NCBI RefSeq assembly: GCF_024199945.1 | Contig: NZ_JANADP010000001.1 | Location: 5,146,001-5,210,000, forward strand | Origin: Bradyrhizobium sp. CCGUVB4N | Lineage (GTDB): Bacteria > Pseudomonadota > Alphaproteobacteria > Rhizobiales > Xanthobacteraceae | Length of the DNA: 64,000 bases | Reading direction: 5' to 3' | Shown here: one piece after another, positions 9,423-18,065 of the stretch | Numbering within the stretch: the stretch's first letter is position 1 | How the letters are laid out: every line of letters begins with the position of its first letter | Position numbers and translations under genes: made by a program | Notes under the pieces: generated by a model | Seen by the model: only the letters and a program-made list of their open reading frames with translations | What the model was told of the DNA's origin: nothing | The model's database searches: none

Positions 9423-11492
9423 ATGGTGTCCACCTATTTTGGCTATAGCTACGTCACGCGCAATCTCGCACAGACCCTGACGCGGGTGGCGCAGCAATCG
9501 GACGTGTCGCGCGAAGCTGCCTATTACAAGGCCAACATCGGCAAGGTGCACTCCGTTGACGACCTGATGAATGACTACCGCCTGTATCACTACGTCACGA
9601 AAGCCTACGGCCTGGAAGACATGGCCTACGCCAAGGCCTTCATGAAGAAGGTACTGCAGAGCGATCTTTCGGACGCCAAAAGCTTTGCCAACACGCTGAT
9701 CGACAAGCGCTACCGGGAATTTGCCGCCGCATTTTCGTTCGGTGGCGGTGAAACGAAGGTTGCGCAGTCGGACAACCAGACCGACGACATGATCGGGCTG
9801 TACACGGCAGCCATGAAGAGCAACGTCGATGCTGTTGCCGCCGACACGAAATACTACAACGCCACAATCGGCAACGTGACCAGTGCCGACCAGCTTCTCA
9901 ACGACGATCGTCTTCGCAACTATGTCGCCTCGGCATTCGGGATCGACCAGAGCAAGTGGCCGCGTGACACCATCAAGCAGGTCCTGACCAGCGATCCGTC
10001 CGATCCGAACAGCTACGTCAACACCACCTTCGCTTCCCAGCTAGGTGGCCTGAACGCCCAGCTGGCCCAGGCCAAATCGGATGCGACCGACGCCAGCTCG
10101 AAGATCGCCGACTACACGGCGCAACTGTCGCAGCCCGGCGCCGACGTTGCCCAGTTGAATGTGCAGATACTGGTCGAAAAATATCACCTGCAGTCGGCCG
10201 CAAGCACCATCTCCAGCACCAACGATGCCATTGCGGCGACCGGCAACTTCATGGATCTGGCCGGAGCGTTCGAGTTTTCGGCCGACGGGTCGCTTCCAAC
10301 GGGGACCCCGGCGCAGACCGCCGCAAACATCGCCAGCACGACCCAGAGTTTTGACGACAGCAAGTCGGCCGTCTATGCCGCGGCAAGTCCATTGCAGGAA
10401 GCTCTGGTCATCGCACAATTCAGAAAATTCATCCCCAATGTGACTTCGCTCCAGACGCTGGTGTCCACACCAGGTGCGTATAATTTCGCGCTGGCAGCCG
10501 TAGGCCTCGATCCCACAAAGGTCTCACAGTCCACAGTGAAGGCTGTTCTCGAAAGCGACCTCAACGACCCCAAGAGCTACGTCTATACGCTCAAGGACAA
10601 TCGATACGTTAAGCTCGCGCGCGCGTTCAACTTTGACGCCAAGGGCAATCTGACGACACCCCTGACCGCCCAGGGTTCGGCCGAAGTCCTCGATATCGCC
10701 AAGGACTACGTCATTGAAAAATTGAAGAATGCAAGCAAGCAGGACCAGGCCAAAGTCAAGGCTCAAGCCCAGAAAGACGCGACGGACTATCAACAGTCGA
10801 TAGGCGACATCGACAGCGTTTCCGATCTCCTCGCGAACAAAAAGATGGTCAACTTCATTCTTGTCGCCAAGGGTCTCGACCCCGCGAAAGTGAGCACCGC
10901 CTATCTCAAGAAGATCTTCGCCTCCGATCTGAACGATCCCAAGAGCTTCGCGAACACGGAGAGCGACCCACGCTTTGCCGAGATCGCGGCGTCGTTCAAT
11001 TTTGACAGCAAGGGCAATGTCGCGCGCCTGCCAATGGTGGGCCCGCAGAAGCGCGATCAATTCCTGGCAACGCAGAAGAACTATCTCGAGCAAAGCCTGG
11101 AGCAGCAGCAGGGCGATACCAATCCCGGCGTGCGTCTTGCGCTGTACTTTCAGCGAAAGGCGGGGGAAATCACCTCCGCATACGACATCCTGGCCGACAA
11201 AGCTCTCTCGGAGGTGTTTCGAACCACCTTCGATTTACCTGATCAGATGGCGTCGATGCAGATCGATCAGCAGGCCAAGATCGTGGAGAAATACCTCAAT
11301 CTCAAAGATCTCGGAGATCCCACGAAGGTTGCAAAGCTGTTGAGCCGTTTCTCGGCCATGTATGACGCGAAGAACGCCAGCCAAACCTACTCGCCCGTGC
11401 TCGACCTCTTCCAGGGATCGAGCTCGGGGACATCAGGCTTCAGTGAATCGACATATCTGGCCATGGCGAAAATGCGCGCCAGCCCGTGGTGA
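9423..11492 (+). CDS. Large DUF1217 protein with five repeats
   Basis: A 689-residue protein built from five copies of the DUF1217 unit, at about residues 32-106, 143-205 (tail resuming at 275-287), 330-405, 455-530 and 570-650. Each copy shows (I)GxVxSxxxLLxDxxLxxYxxxAxGLDxxKxxxxxxKxVLxSDLxDPKSYxNTxxDxRYxxxAxAFxFD. A helical, probably coiled-coil insertion (about 208-275) splits the second copy. No signal peptide. DUF1217 proteins of Rhizobiales are often encoded near flagellar genes, and a flagellum-linked role is possible, but no flagellar gene lies here. It stands alone between repeat elements. Confidence 0.85.
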   Translation: MVSTYFGYSYVTRNLAQTLTRVAQQSDVSREAAYYKANIGKVHSVDDLMNDYRLYHYVTKAYGLEDMAYAKAFMKKVLQSDLSDAKSFANTLIDKRYREFAAAFSFGGGETKVAQSDNQTDDMIGLYTAAMKSNVDAVAADTKYYNATIGNVTSADQLLNDDRLRNYVASAFGIDQSKWPRDTIKQVLTSDPSDPNSYVNTTFASQLGGLNAQLAQAKSDATDASSKIADYTAQLSQPGADVAQLNVQILVEKYHLQSAASTISSTNDAIAATGNFMDLAGAFEFSADGSLPTGTPAQTAANIASTTQSFDDSKSAVYAAASPLQEALVIAQFRKFIPNVTSLQTLVSTPGAYNFALAAVGLDPTKVSQSTVKAVLESDLNDPKSYVYTLKDNRYVKLARAFNFDAKGNLTTPLTAQGSAEVLDIAKDYVIEKLKNASKQDQAKVKAQAQKDATDYQQSIGDIDSVSDLLANKKMVNFILVAKGLDPAKVSTAYLKKIFASDLNDPKSFANTESDPRFAEIAASFNFDSKGNVARLPMVGPQKRDQFLATQKNYLEQSLEQQQGDTNPGVRLALYFQRKAGEITSAYDILADKALSEVFRTTFDLPDQMASMQIDQQAKIVEKYLNLKDLGDPTKVAKLLSRFSAMYDAKNASQTYSPVLDLFQGSSSGTSGFSESTYLAMAKMRASPW

Positions 11493-11501
11493 TCACTCTC
11501 T

Positions 11502-11580
11502 GTCATTGCGAGCGAAGCGCAGCAATCCAGGCTATTGCCGCGGAAAGATTCTGGATTGCTTCGCTGCGCTCGCAATGACT
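11502..11580. repeat. Palindromic repeat (TCATTGCGAGCGAAGC family)
   Basis: A long inverted repeat: the left arm starts GTCATTGCGAGCGAAGCG and reads into CAATCCAG. The right arm starts CTGGATTGCTTCGCTGCG and ends CGCAATGAC. The spacer is about 20 bp. It occupies nearly all the space between the DUF1217 gene and the convergent PPC gene and could form a strong hairpin in the transcript of either. Confidence 0.85.
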
Positions 11581-11624
11581 ACGGAGAGAGCAAGGTCAAT
11601 CACGCTCCCCTGCGTATGTTCGCG

Positions 11625-12485
11625 TTACTCCAGCGCCTCCAGCACCAGCTCCATCGTCATCAGCACCGGATTGTCGCCGCGGACCAGGCGGCCCTCGGCC
11701 ATGCCACCGGTGTAGTCGATCAGGGCGACGTCGAGCGCAGCCTCCAGCGCGCCGGATGTATCAGGTGCGATCGTCCCAGCAGTGATCGCCAGCTCCGTGG
11801 CGAAGGGCTCGATCACGCCGCCATGGGTAAAGCGCGCGCCGATGGTCGAGCCGACGCCGCCGTGGATTTTTGCGCGCGCAATGCCGTGCGCCTTGCAGAA
11901 GGCTTCGAGGCAGCCGGCAAAATCCTGGTTGGGCCGCAGTCGCAGCGCGAAAGCGCGGCTCGTCGTGCGCGCACCGGTGCGCGCGGCGGCGACCGGCCCG
12001 AACAGCTTGAAATTGGTCTCTAGGTCGGGCTCCGCCGTGAACATCGCACCTTCAATGCCGAAAGCCTGGACCTCGAAGGGTTCAGAAACAACGGTCTCGT
12101 CCGGCAGCATGTGGCCGCCGCTCGCCTTGCCGTCCGCCTCGGTCCACAGCCCGTGGCAATGATAGAACGGCGCGCCGTCGCGCATGCCCAGCGTCATGCT
12201 GCCGAGCCTGGTGCGCGTCACCCCCGCCGGCCGATAGGTATCGCTGTAGAAGGCCGCATTCTCGCCTGTCCTGGACAGCGCCGGCATCACGTAACCAAAC
12301 GGCCCGAGCGCGCCGTGGCCGAAATTCAGCACACCGCTGGTAAAGCCTTCCGCCGCAAAACCGCGGCGCGCGGCTTCCAGCAGCGGCAGGCCTGCTTCAA
12401 CTGTGAACGAAAAGGCGCGCCCCCTCGCCTCCACCCATTGGATACGCTCAGTGACGGGCGCGCCCGGCTGCTTGATACTCCGCAT
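11625..12485 (-). CDS. Tandem PPC (DUF296) domain protein
   Basis: A 286-residue protein with two PPC-like domains (plants and prokaryotes conserved; DUF296). The first (about residues 15-150) keeps metal-ligand histidines in YHCHGLW...SGGHMLP. The second (about 170-285) has the matching core HGGVGSTIGARF and a degenerate LIDYTGGMAEGRL in place of the GGH site. Bacterial PPC proteins are mostly uncharacterised. It lies 9 bp downstream of the acyl-CoA ligase gene and is presumably co-expressed, so an auxiliary role in the same pathway is possible. An adjacent GTG one codon upstream is an alternative start. Confidence 0.8.
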   Translation of the reverse strand: MRSIKQPGAPVTERIQWVEARGRAFSFTVEAGLPLLEAARRGFAAEGFTSGVLNFGHGALGPFGYVMPALSRTGENAAFYSDTYRPAGVTRTRLGSMTLGMRDGAPFYHCHGLWTEADGKASGGHMLPDETVVSEPFEVQAFGIEGAMFTAEPDLETNFKLFGPVAAARTGARTTSRAFALRLRPNQDFAGCLEAFCKAHGIARAKIHGGVGSTIGARFTHGGVIEPFATELAITAGTIAPDTSGALEAALDVALIDYTGGMAEGRLVRGDNPVLMTMELVLEALE

Positions 12486-12494
12486 CACGTCAAC

Positions 12495-14102
12495 TCAGCC
12501 CGCCTTGGTCTTATCGAGATCGAGCAGCCCGCGCGCCTCGAGCTCGTCGCGCACCATGCGTTTCGGCACCTTGCCATAGCCGGATTTCGGCAGCGCCTCC
12601 CAGAAGAAGAACCGCTTCGGCATCTTGTAGCGCGGCACCTTCGGCAGCAGGAACGCCGCCATCTCGGCTTCGCTCACAGGCTTCGTCCCCTCGCGCGCGA
12701 CGCAGACGGCGACGCCGACCTCGCCCCAGGTCGCATCGGGCACGCCGAGCACGGCGACCTCGCCGACGGCGGGATGCGTCAGGATCTTTTCCTCGATTTC
12801 ACGCGGATAGATGTTGGAGCCGCCGGAAATGTACATGTCGGAGGCGCGGCCGGTGATGTAGACGAACCCCTCCTCGTCCATGTGGCCGAGATCGCCGGTG
12901 CGGAACCAGCCGTTGCGGAACGCCTTCGCGTTGGCCTCGGGGTTATCGTAGTAGCCGGCGAGCACCGCAGGCCCGATCACGCAGATCTCGCCGCTCTGGT
13001 TCGCCTTGAGCTCGCGGCCCTCGTCGTCCTGGATCGAGACCTGCATGCCGGTCCGCTCGAAGCCGCAGGTGCCGATCTTCGCATGCGGCCCGTCCTCGGG
13101 ATCGTGCAGCGCGGCCGGCAGCACGGTGATGTTGCCGGTGACCTCGCCGAGGCCAAAATACTGCACGATGACCTTGCCGAGCTTGTTCAGCGCGGCCTTC
13201 TGATCCTCGCGATACATCGGTGCGCCGGCATAGATCACGTGACGCAGCGAGGAATGATCGTATTTGTCGGCGGCGGGGTGCTCGACCATCATCTTCAAGA
13301 TCGTCGGCACCGTGAAGAGATTGCCGACCCGGTGCGTCGCGATCAGGCGGAACGCCTCATCGATATCGAATTTCTCGGTCGGCAACAGCACGGTGCAGAC
13401 GCCGCGCGCGGTCTGCACCAGCTGATGCACGCCGGCGCCATGCGACAGCGGCGCCACCACCAGCGACGCATCCGTTTCCGTAACGCCGGGGGTGAGATCG
13501 GCGAGATGATTGGTGACGACAAAGCCCATCTGGCCGTGGGTCAGCACCGCGGCCTTGGAGCGGCCGGTGGTGCCGGAGGTGAAGAAGAACCAGCAGGGAT
13601 CATCATGCTCGACCGCGACGTTGTCGACCATTTGGCCTGCCTGCGAAGCGATGGCGTCGGCCACCGAGCGTTCGGCGAACGAAGCCTTGCCGTCGATGCT
13701 CCAGGTGAACTCCAGCGCACCACCGGTCACGGCCGCCGCGTGCTCGGGAAAATCGACGTGGCACAGAAATGCCTTCGCAGCGGAGGCCTGTGCAAGATAA
13801 GCCACCTCATCCGGCATCAGGCGGAAATTGGTGGGCACCCAGACTGCGCCGAGCCGGAACGCGGCGAACATCGAGAAGAACATCTCGTCGCCATTCTTGG
13901 AATGAACGAGAATGCGGTCGCCCTTGGCAATGCCGCGCGCAGCGAGCGCCGCCGCCAGTGCGGAGACCTGCGCATCGATCTCGCGCCAGGTCCAGGATTT
14001 GTCACCCCAGACGAAGCCGGGGCGTGATCCATGCCGCCGCGCATTCTGGGTCAGCATATAGGCGAGATTCATGACGCGGCGGGACATGCGGAGCGGCTGC
14101 AT
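12495..14102 (-). CDS. AMP-dependent acyl-CoA synthetase/ligase
   Basis: Activates a carboxylic acid to its CoA thioester through an acyl-adenylate. The 535-residue enzyme has the adenylate-forming P-loop FFTSGTTGRSKAAVLTH (about residues 172-188), the YFGLGEVTG acyl-site motif, the hinge motif GWFRTGDLGHMDEEGFVYITGR, and the C-terminal catalytic lysine in LPKSGYGKVPKR. Substrate specificity (fatty, aromatic or branched acid) cannot be told. The MQPLRMSRRV start is used; MNLAYML ten residues later is an alternative. It leads a two-gene operon with the PPC protein. Confidence 0.93.
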   Translation of the reverse strand: MQPLRMSRRVMNLAYMLTQNARRHGSRPGFVWGDKSWTWREIDAQVSALAAALAARGIAKGDRILVHSKNGDEMFFSMFAAFRLGAVWVPTNFRLMPDEVAYLAQASAAKAFLCHVDFPEHAAAVTGGALEFTWSIDGKASFAERSVADAIASQAGQMVDNVAVEHDDPCWFFFTSGTTGRSKAAVLTHGQMGFVVTNHLADLTPGVTETDASLVVAPLSHGAGVHQLVQTARGVCTVLLPTEKFDIDEAFRLIATHRVGNLFTVPTILKMMVEHPAADKYDHSSLRHVIYAGAPMYREDQKAALNKLGKVIVQYFGLGEVTGNITVLPAALHDPEDGPHAKIGTCGFERTGMQVSIQDDEGRELKANQSGEICVIGPAVLAGYYDNPEANAKAFRNGWFRTGDLGHMDEEGFVYITGRASDMYISGGSNIYPREIEEKILTHPAVGEVAVLGVPDATWGEVGVAVCVAREGTKPVSEAEMAAFLLPKVPRYKMPKRFFFWEALPKSGYGKVPKRMVRDELEARGLLDLDKTKAG

Positions 14103-14207
14103 CGGGCTTCCTCTTCGACGGCAGACGGCACGCAAGCCGCCCGCTCATTGGAGCCCATTTATCGTCATCGAGAGCGGCGTAGCAAGACCGCCGGCCGGGC
14201 ACCAGCC

Positions 14208-14705
14208 CTACGGTTTCCTGAACTCGAACGGCGTCGCCGTAATCGCCTTTTCCTTGACACAGGCCTGCACACCGAAGCCGCCGCAATAGCTGCCGTGCAG
14301 GTCGAAGCGGATGACGCGCGCCGCACCTCGCTTCATCGCGGGTGCCACGATGCTGTAGCTGCGGACGTAGCCGTCGAACACGGCGTGCACGCTGCCGTCC
14401 GGCCGCGTCACCAGGATGTCCAGCACGCAACCGCCGGTTCCGCAATAGGTGCTCTCGCGCTCGCCACACTTGGTGTCGCGGAAATCGACGATGTAATCGT
14501 CGCGGCCGTCGCCGGTCAGGTCGACCTGACGCACCGTGTCCGGCGCGAAGGTTACCGCGCCGCCGCCCTGGCTGTCACATTCCTCATTGGCGTAACGCAG
14601 CGCTTTCTGCACGGCAGGCGGATAGTCGGCGGGATTGAACGGCTTTGCCTCATCGGCGCGTGCGGCGGCCGTGAGCATCGTGAGCAGAACGATCAGATAT
14701 CGCAT
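14208..14705 (-). CDS. Secreted hypothetical protein with an EF-hand-like loop
   Basis: A 165-residue protein with a short signal peptide (MRYLIVLLTMLTAAARA) and six or seven cysteines likely to form disulfides in the periplasm. The segment VDLTGDGRDDYIVDF resembles calcium-binding loops of FG-GAP or dockerin-like repeats. No enzyme motif is recognised. It is separated by about 100 bp from the acyl-CoA ligase and divergent from the lipoprotein gene. Function unknown. Confidence 0.72.
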   Translation of the reverse strand: MRYLIVLLTMLTAAARADEAKPFNPADYPPAVQKALRYANEECDSQGGGAVTFAPDTVRQVDLTGDGRDDYIVDFRDTKCGERESTYCGTGGCVLDILVTRPDGSVHAVFDGYVRSYSIVAPAMKRGAARVIRFDLHGSYCGGFGVQACVKEKAITATPFEFRKP

Positions 14706-14799
14706 GCGCGTTGGTCGCGGGCGCAGCCGCAATCGTTCAGGGAATTTTAAACATGATCGGCGCAACCTGCATCAGTCCTTGCGTACAGAGTGCCCCATC

Positions 14800-15168
14800 A
14801 TGGTCAAAGCGCCCGCCTTCCTGCTGTTGTCGTTGGCGCTCGCCGGATGCGCGGTGGCCCCGCAAGCCCATCTCGCCTCCGATCCAGCCTTCAGACCGGC
14901 GCGCTATGCCTGGGATGGCGCTGGCGCAGATCCGAACCAGCCGCGTACCACCGCCCAGCCATCGCGGGCAACACGCACGGCCGCCGCATCCGAGCGCGCC
15001 AGCTCGCAAGCCGGGCTCCAGCCTTATTCGAAGGAGTGGTGGCAGGCTCAGGACGGCATCGAGGCCGAGCAGGACGCCAAGGTCAATCGCTCGCTCGTCA
15101 TCTGCCAAGGCTGCCTCCCCGCCAGGCCTCAGCCGGAAGATTCGCGCCTCGCCAAAGCGGCGGATTGA
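14800..15168 (+). CDS. Small lipoprotein
   Basis: A 122-residue protein with a lipoprotein signal peptide and lipobox LAGC (Cys17), so it is expected to be lipid-anchored. The mature part is Ala/Arg/Gln-rich and low in predicted structure, with YSKEWWQAQDGIEAEQDAKVNRSLVICQGC as the most ordered stretch, including a CxxC pair. Similar short lipoproteins occur across Bradyrhizobium, as far as I recall. Function unknown. The frame extends upstream but only the MVKAPAF start gives a signal peptide. Confidence 0.72.
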   Translation: MVKAPAFLLLSLALAGCAVAPQAHLASDPAFRPARYAWDGAGADPNQPRTTAQPSRATRTAAASERASSQAGLQPYSKEWWQAQDGIEAEQDAKVNRSLVICQGCLPARPQPEDSRLAKAAD

Positions 15169-15260
15169 ACCGAACCGCGCGTCCTTCGGTCTACTGAGAT
15201 AGCGCGCTGACATGGCCATTCCGGCCTATGGTCGCGTGCCGTTTATCTCAGGGACAATCC

Positions 15261-15775
15261 ATGCTCACCCGCCGCAGCCTTATCGCCGCCTCCCTCTTCG
15301 CCGCCGCCACGCCAGCCTTCGCTCAGGCGCCCGCCGCCAGCGATCCCGCCTCCATCCTGACTGCGATCTACACCCGCGCCGCCAAGGGCAAGGGCGATGG
15401 CGGCGCCGCCTTCGTCACCGAGAACAAGGCCGCGAAGGCAAAATATTTTCCAAGGCTCTGGTTGCGTTGTGGGCCAAGGCGGATGCCCATACGCCGAAGG
15501 GCGATGTCGGGCCGATCGATTTCGATCCCGTCACCGATTCGCAGGAACCCGACGTAAAATCGTTCAGGGTTGACGCGGAGAAGACGGAGGCCGACAAGGC
15601 GACGCTCGCGGTGACCATCACCGGCCACCGCAACGACCGCAAACCTGCCGACCAGATCGTGCGTTACGACTTTGTGCGCGAGACCAACAGCTGGAAGATC
15701 GACGACATCAGGGGCTCCTCCGACGGCGAGGCCTGGTCGATCCGCAAGATGCTGACGGACGCGCTGAAGAGCTGA
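15261..15775 (+). pseudogene. Frameshifted secreted protein (DUF3828-like)
   Basis: The first reading frame gives a Tat-like signal (MLTRRSLIAASLFAAATPAFA) and a mature start ending ...TENKAAKAKYF. The natural continuation, SKALVALWAKADAHTPKGD through to DALKS, lies in the next frame (-1). The break is at the T-run 15446-15449: one extra T would restore a single frame of about 171 residues. The C-terminal pattern (DFVRETNSWKIDDI) resembles DUF3828-type periplasmic proteins. Either the gene is broken, the base is a sequencing error in a homopolymer, or slippage occurs. A GNAT gene starts 12 bp later. Confidence 0.8.
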
Positions 15776-15786
15776 CTGGAGACATC

Positions 15787-16062
15787 ATGAGCGACGTCAT
15801 CAACAACAAGGCCCATCACCGTTACGAACTCGAGGTGGAGGGCCACCTCGCGACCGAGCATTACAAGCTCGACGGCAATGTCATTACCTTCGAGCACACC
15901 GACGTGCCGAAAGAGCTCGGTGGCAAGGGCGTCGGCTCAAAGCTGGTGCAAGGCGCGCTCGACCAGGTCCGCGCGGCCGGCTTGAAGCTGGTCCCGGAAT
16001 GCCCGTTCGTGAAGGCGTGGATCGAGAAGCATCCGGAGTATGCGGATCTGGTGAAGGGGTAA
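15787..16062 (+). CDS. Small GNAT-like acetyltransferase (YjdJ type), copy 1
   Basis: A 91-residue minimal GNAT-fold protein of the YjdJ/Gcn5-like family. The acetyl-CoA pyrophosphate loop is GGKGVGSKLV near residues 46-55, followed by the CPFVKAWIEKHPEYADLV tail typical of this family. The N-terminal part has paired strands (YELEVEG, YKLDGN, VITFEHTDVP). It lies directly downstream of the frameshifted secreted gene. A paralogue of identical length lies at 17724-17999. Targets of this family are mostly unknown. Confidence 0.88.
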   Translation: MSDVINNKAHHRYELEVEGHLATEHYKLDGNVITFEHTDVPKELGGKGVGSKLVQGALDQVRAAGLKLVPECPFVKAWIEKHPEYADLVKG

Positions 16063-16111
16063 ACAAGCTCTGGCCCGCCGATTGCGCGGCGGGCCTGCCG
16101 AAATCCAAGAC

Positions 16112-16510
16112 CTACTGCCCGTGCTTGAGCATATCCTGGTCACTCAGATCCCAGTCCTGCCACAGCTGGAGCACGCCGAGGATCACCGCCACCGCGCCGA
16201 GACTCGTATGGTAGATCCGGAGAAAACCTTCGCCGGAATAGCCAAGCATCAAGGGCGAGACGATGAGCCACAGCCCGACCAGGATCGTCGCCACCTCCTG
16301 CCAGCGCCGCAGCGCGACATATTCAAGCTGGCTGAGGCCAAATATGACGAGGCCGATCGCGACCGTGTGCAGGACCACCATCTCGTTTCCAATGATCCCC
16401 GCGCGATCCTGGACGGGAAACCACGGCGACGCGACAACCAGCGCACCGAGCAGCATCCCACACCAGTCTTCCCATGTTCGATGAGTATTCAAAAAACCAA
16501 AGTCCGACAT
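16112..16510 (-). CDS. SPW-repeat membrane protein
   Basis: A 132-residue inner-membrane protein with about four transmembrane helices in two SPW-repeat units. The first is WEDWCGMLLGALVVASPWF and the second WQEVATILVGLWLIVSPLM, each followed by a second helix. SPW proteins are small integral membrane proteins of unknown function common in Bradyrhizobium. The start is supported by AGGAGG-like sequence just upstream on the minus strand. It is convergent with the GNAT gene. Confidence 0.85.
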   Translation of the reverse strand: MSDFGFLNTHRTWEDWCGMLLGALVVASPWFPVQDRAGIIGNEMVVLHTVAIGLVIFGLSQLEYVALRRWQEVATILVGLWLIVSPLMLGYSGEGFLRIYHTSLGAVAVILGVLQLWQDWDLSDQDMLKHGQ

Positions 16511-16683
16511 CGTAACCTCCTACAAAAGAGGCATACGTCGGCGGCTGGCGATCATGACACTCCGAATGTCTAGCAACCCTGCCGGCCGCATTCGGGCGTA
16601 TGTCCTGTAACAAGACGTGGGGAACCGGCGCACAATTGCAAGACTGACCAACGTTTTGATCGGTGAGGCAATCGAACGCCCGC

Positions 16684-17619
16684 TTACAACGCCCCAAGCT
16701 TCTGCAGTGCATCATGCGCCGTCTGCAGGCCCGGCTTCAGCTCCATCGCCTTGCGGAAATCGGTAATCGCGCCCTGCTTGTCGCCGAGCCGCATCCTGGC
16801 CTGGCCGCGATTATTCCAGGAGAACACGTCGGCAGGATCGTATTGCAGTGCCTTGTCATAATCGGCGAGGCCACCCTTGTTGTCGCCTTGGTAGAGCCGG
16901 ATCATGCCGCGATTGCGCCAGCCACGGGCATCCGTCGGCGCGACGCGGATCGCCTCGCCATAATCGGCGGCGGCGCGGTCGAGCTGCTCGCTGTCGCGAT
17001 AGACGTTGCCGCGGTCGATATAGGCGAGCAGATCAGGCGCGAGCTTGATCCGCGTGGTGTAGTCGGCGAGCGCGTGGGCCAGATCGTGCCTGCGGGCATA
17101 GACGTAGCCGCGATTGGCATAGGCCATGGCGTAGTTGGGATCGCGCTTGATCGCGGCGTCGAAATCGGCAATGGCGCCGTCGAGATCGCCCTTGTTGAAA
17201 CGGGACTCGCCGCGGTTGCTGTAGGCCATCGCCAGCGATGGATCGAGCGTGATGGCTTGGTCGTAATCGGCAATGGCGTGATCATAATCGCGCTTGAAGC
17301 TGTAGACGCGGCCCCGATTGTTGAAGGCGCAGGCGTAGGTCGGATCGAGCTTGACCGCCTCGTCGAGGTCGGACAGCGCGGCATCGAGCTCGCGCCTCTC
17401 GGTCAAGCCATGCCCGCGATTGCAATAGGCGCCGGCGAGCCTCCGGCCAGTCTCGCTCCTGGTATCGATCACGGTCGAACAGGCCTTCACCCGCTCATCC
17501 GGCGTGCTGGTCTGCCCGACACAGGCCTCCCAGGCCGGACCGCCCTCGGCCGCGGCCTGGACCGGCACCGTCGAGACGAGTACGGCGAGCAAGGCCATGA
17601 GAGCGAGCGGGACACGCAT
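16684..17619 (-). CDS. Exported tetratricopeptide-repeat protein
   Basis: A 311-residue protein with a signal peptide (about residues 1-22, cleavage near VQA) and about seven TPR units from about residue 60 to 305. Each follows the A..NRG..Y.....D.A..DYD.AI.LDP pattern. TPR arrays act as protein-binding scaffolds, here in the periplasm. Five cysteines near the N-terminus could form disulfides. No partner is evident; the neighbours are small unrelated genes. Confidence 0.87.
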   Translation of the reverse strand: MRVPLALMALLAVLVSTVPVQAAAEGGPAWEACVGQTSTPDERVKACSTVIDTRSETGRRLAGAYCNRGHGLTERRELDAALSDLDEAVKLDPTYACAFNNRGRVYSFKRDYDHAIADYDQAITLDPSLAMAYSNRGESRFNKGDLDGAIADFDAAIKRDPNYAMAYANRGYVYARRHDLAHALADYTTRIKLAPDLLAYIDRGNVYRDSEQLDRAAADYGEAIRVAPTDARGWRNRGMIRLYQGDNKGGLADYDKALQYDPADVFSWNNRGQARMRLGDKQGAITDFRKAMELKPGLQTAHDALQKLGAL

Positions 17620-17723
17620 TTTGCAGATATCTCCCCTGCAGCGACCTCGCTTGGTCGCGCCTTGGCAAGGCTGGGTTCAGGCGCCTAGATCAGGGCATGA
17701 GCATCGCTTCGGAAGGATCAGGC

Positions 17724-17999
17724 ATGGCGGCATCGGTACGCGACAACAAGGACAGGAGCCGCTTCGAGCTCGATGTCGGCAGCGAGTTGGCCTTCGCCAA
17801 TTACCGGCTGACGCCGTCGGCAGTCATCATCACCCACACCGAGACGCCGCATGCGCTGCGCGGCCGCGGCATTGCGTCCGAGCTGATCAAGGGCGCGCTC
17901 GACCTGATCCGCCACGACGGCAGAAAGGTCATCGCGGGCTGCGGTTTCGTCGTCGACTATCTCGACAAGCATCCGGAGGATGCGGATCTCGTAGCCTGA
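17724..17999 (+). CDS. Small GNAT-like acetyltransferase (YjdJ type), copy 2
   Basis: A paralogue of the 15787 protein: same fold, with the acetyl-CoA loop RGRGIASELI, then GCGFVVDYLDKHPEDADLV. An ATG 27 bases upstream is in frame, but the start at MAASVRDNK is preceded by GGAAGG at good spacing and gives 91 residues, exactly the length of copy 1. An intrinsic terminator follows the stop at once. Confidence 0.86.
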   Translation: MAASVRDNKDRSRFELDVGSELAFANYRLTPSAVIITHTETPHALRGRGIASELIKGALDLIRHDGRKVIAGCGFVVDYLDKHPEDADLVA

Positions 18000-18003
18000 A
18001 CGC

Positions 18004-18035
18004 AAAAGGGCCCGCGAGATCGCGGGCCCTTTTTT
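18004..18035. terminator. Bidirectional intrinsic terminator
   Basis: AAAAGGGCCCGCG, a four-base loop (AGAT), then CGCGGGCCCTTTTTT: a GC-rich stem with an A-tract on one side and a T-tract on the other. It sits between the GNAT gene and the convergent DUF3597 gene and can serve both. Confidence 0.95.
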
Positions 18036-18065
18036 GGTTGCTTGGCGTCGACCGATGCGCCTCGG

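Noticed and set aside
12111..14027. 638-codon plus-strand frame opposite the acyl-CoA ligase
   Set aside because: Antisense shadow: the minus strand carries all motifs of an acyl-CoA ligase, while this frame is His/Arg-rich without family features.
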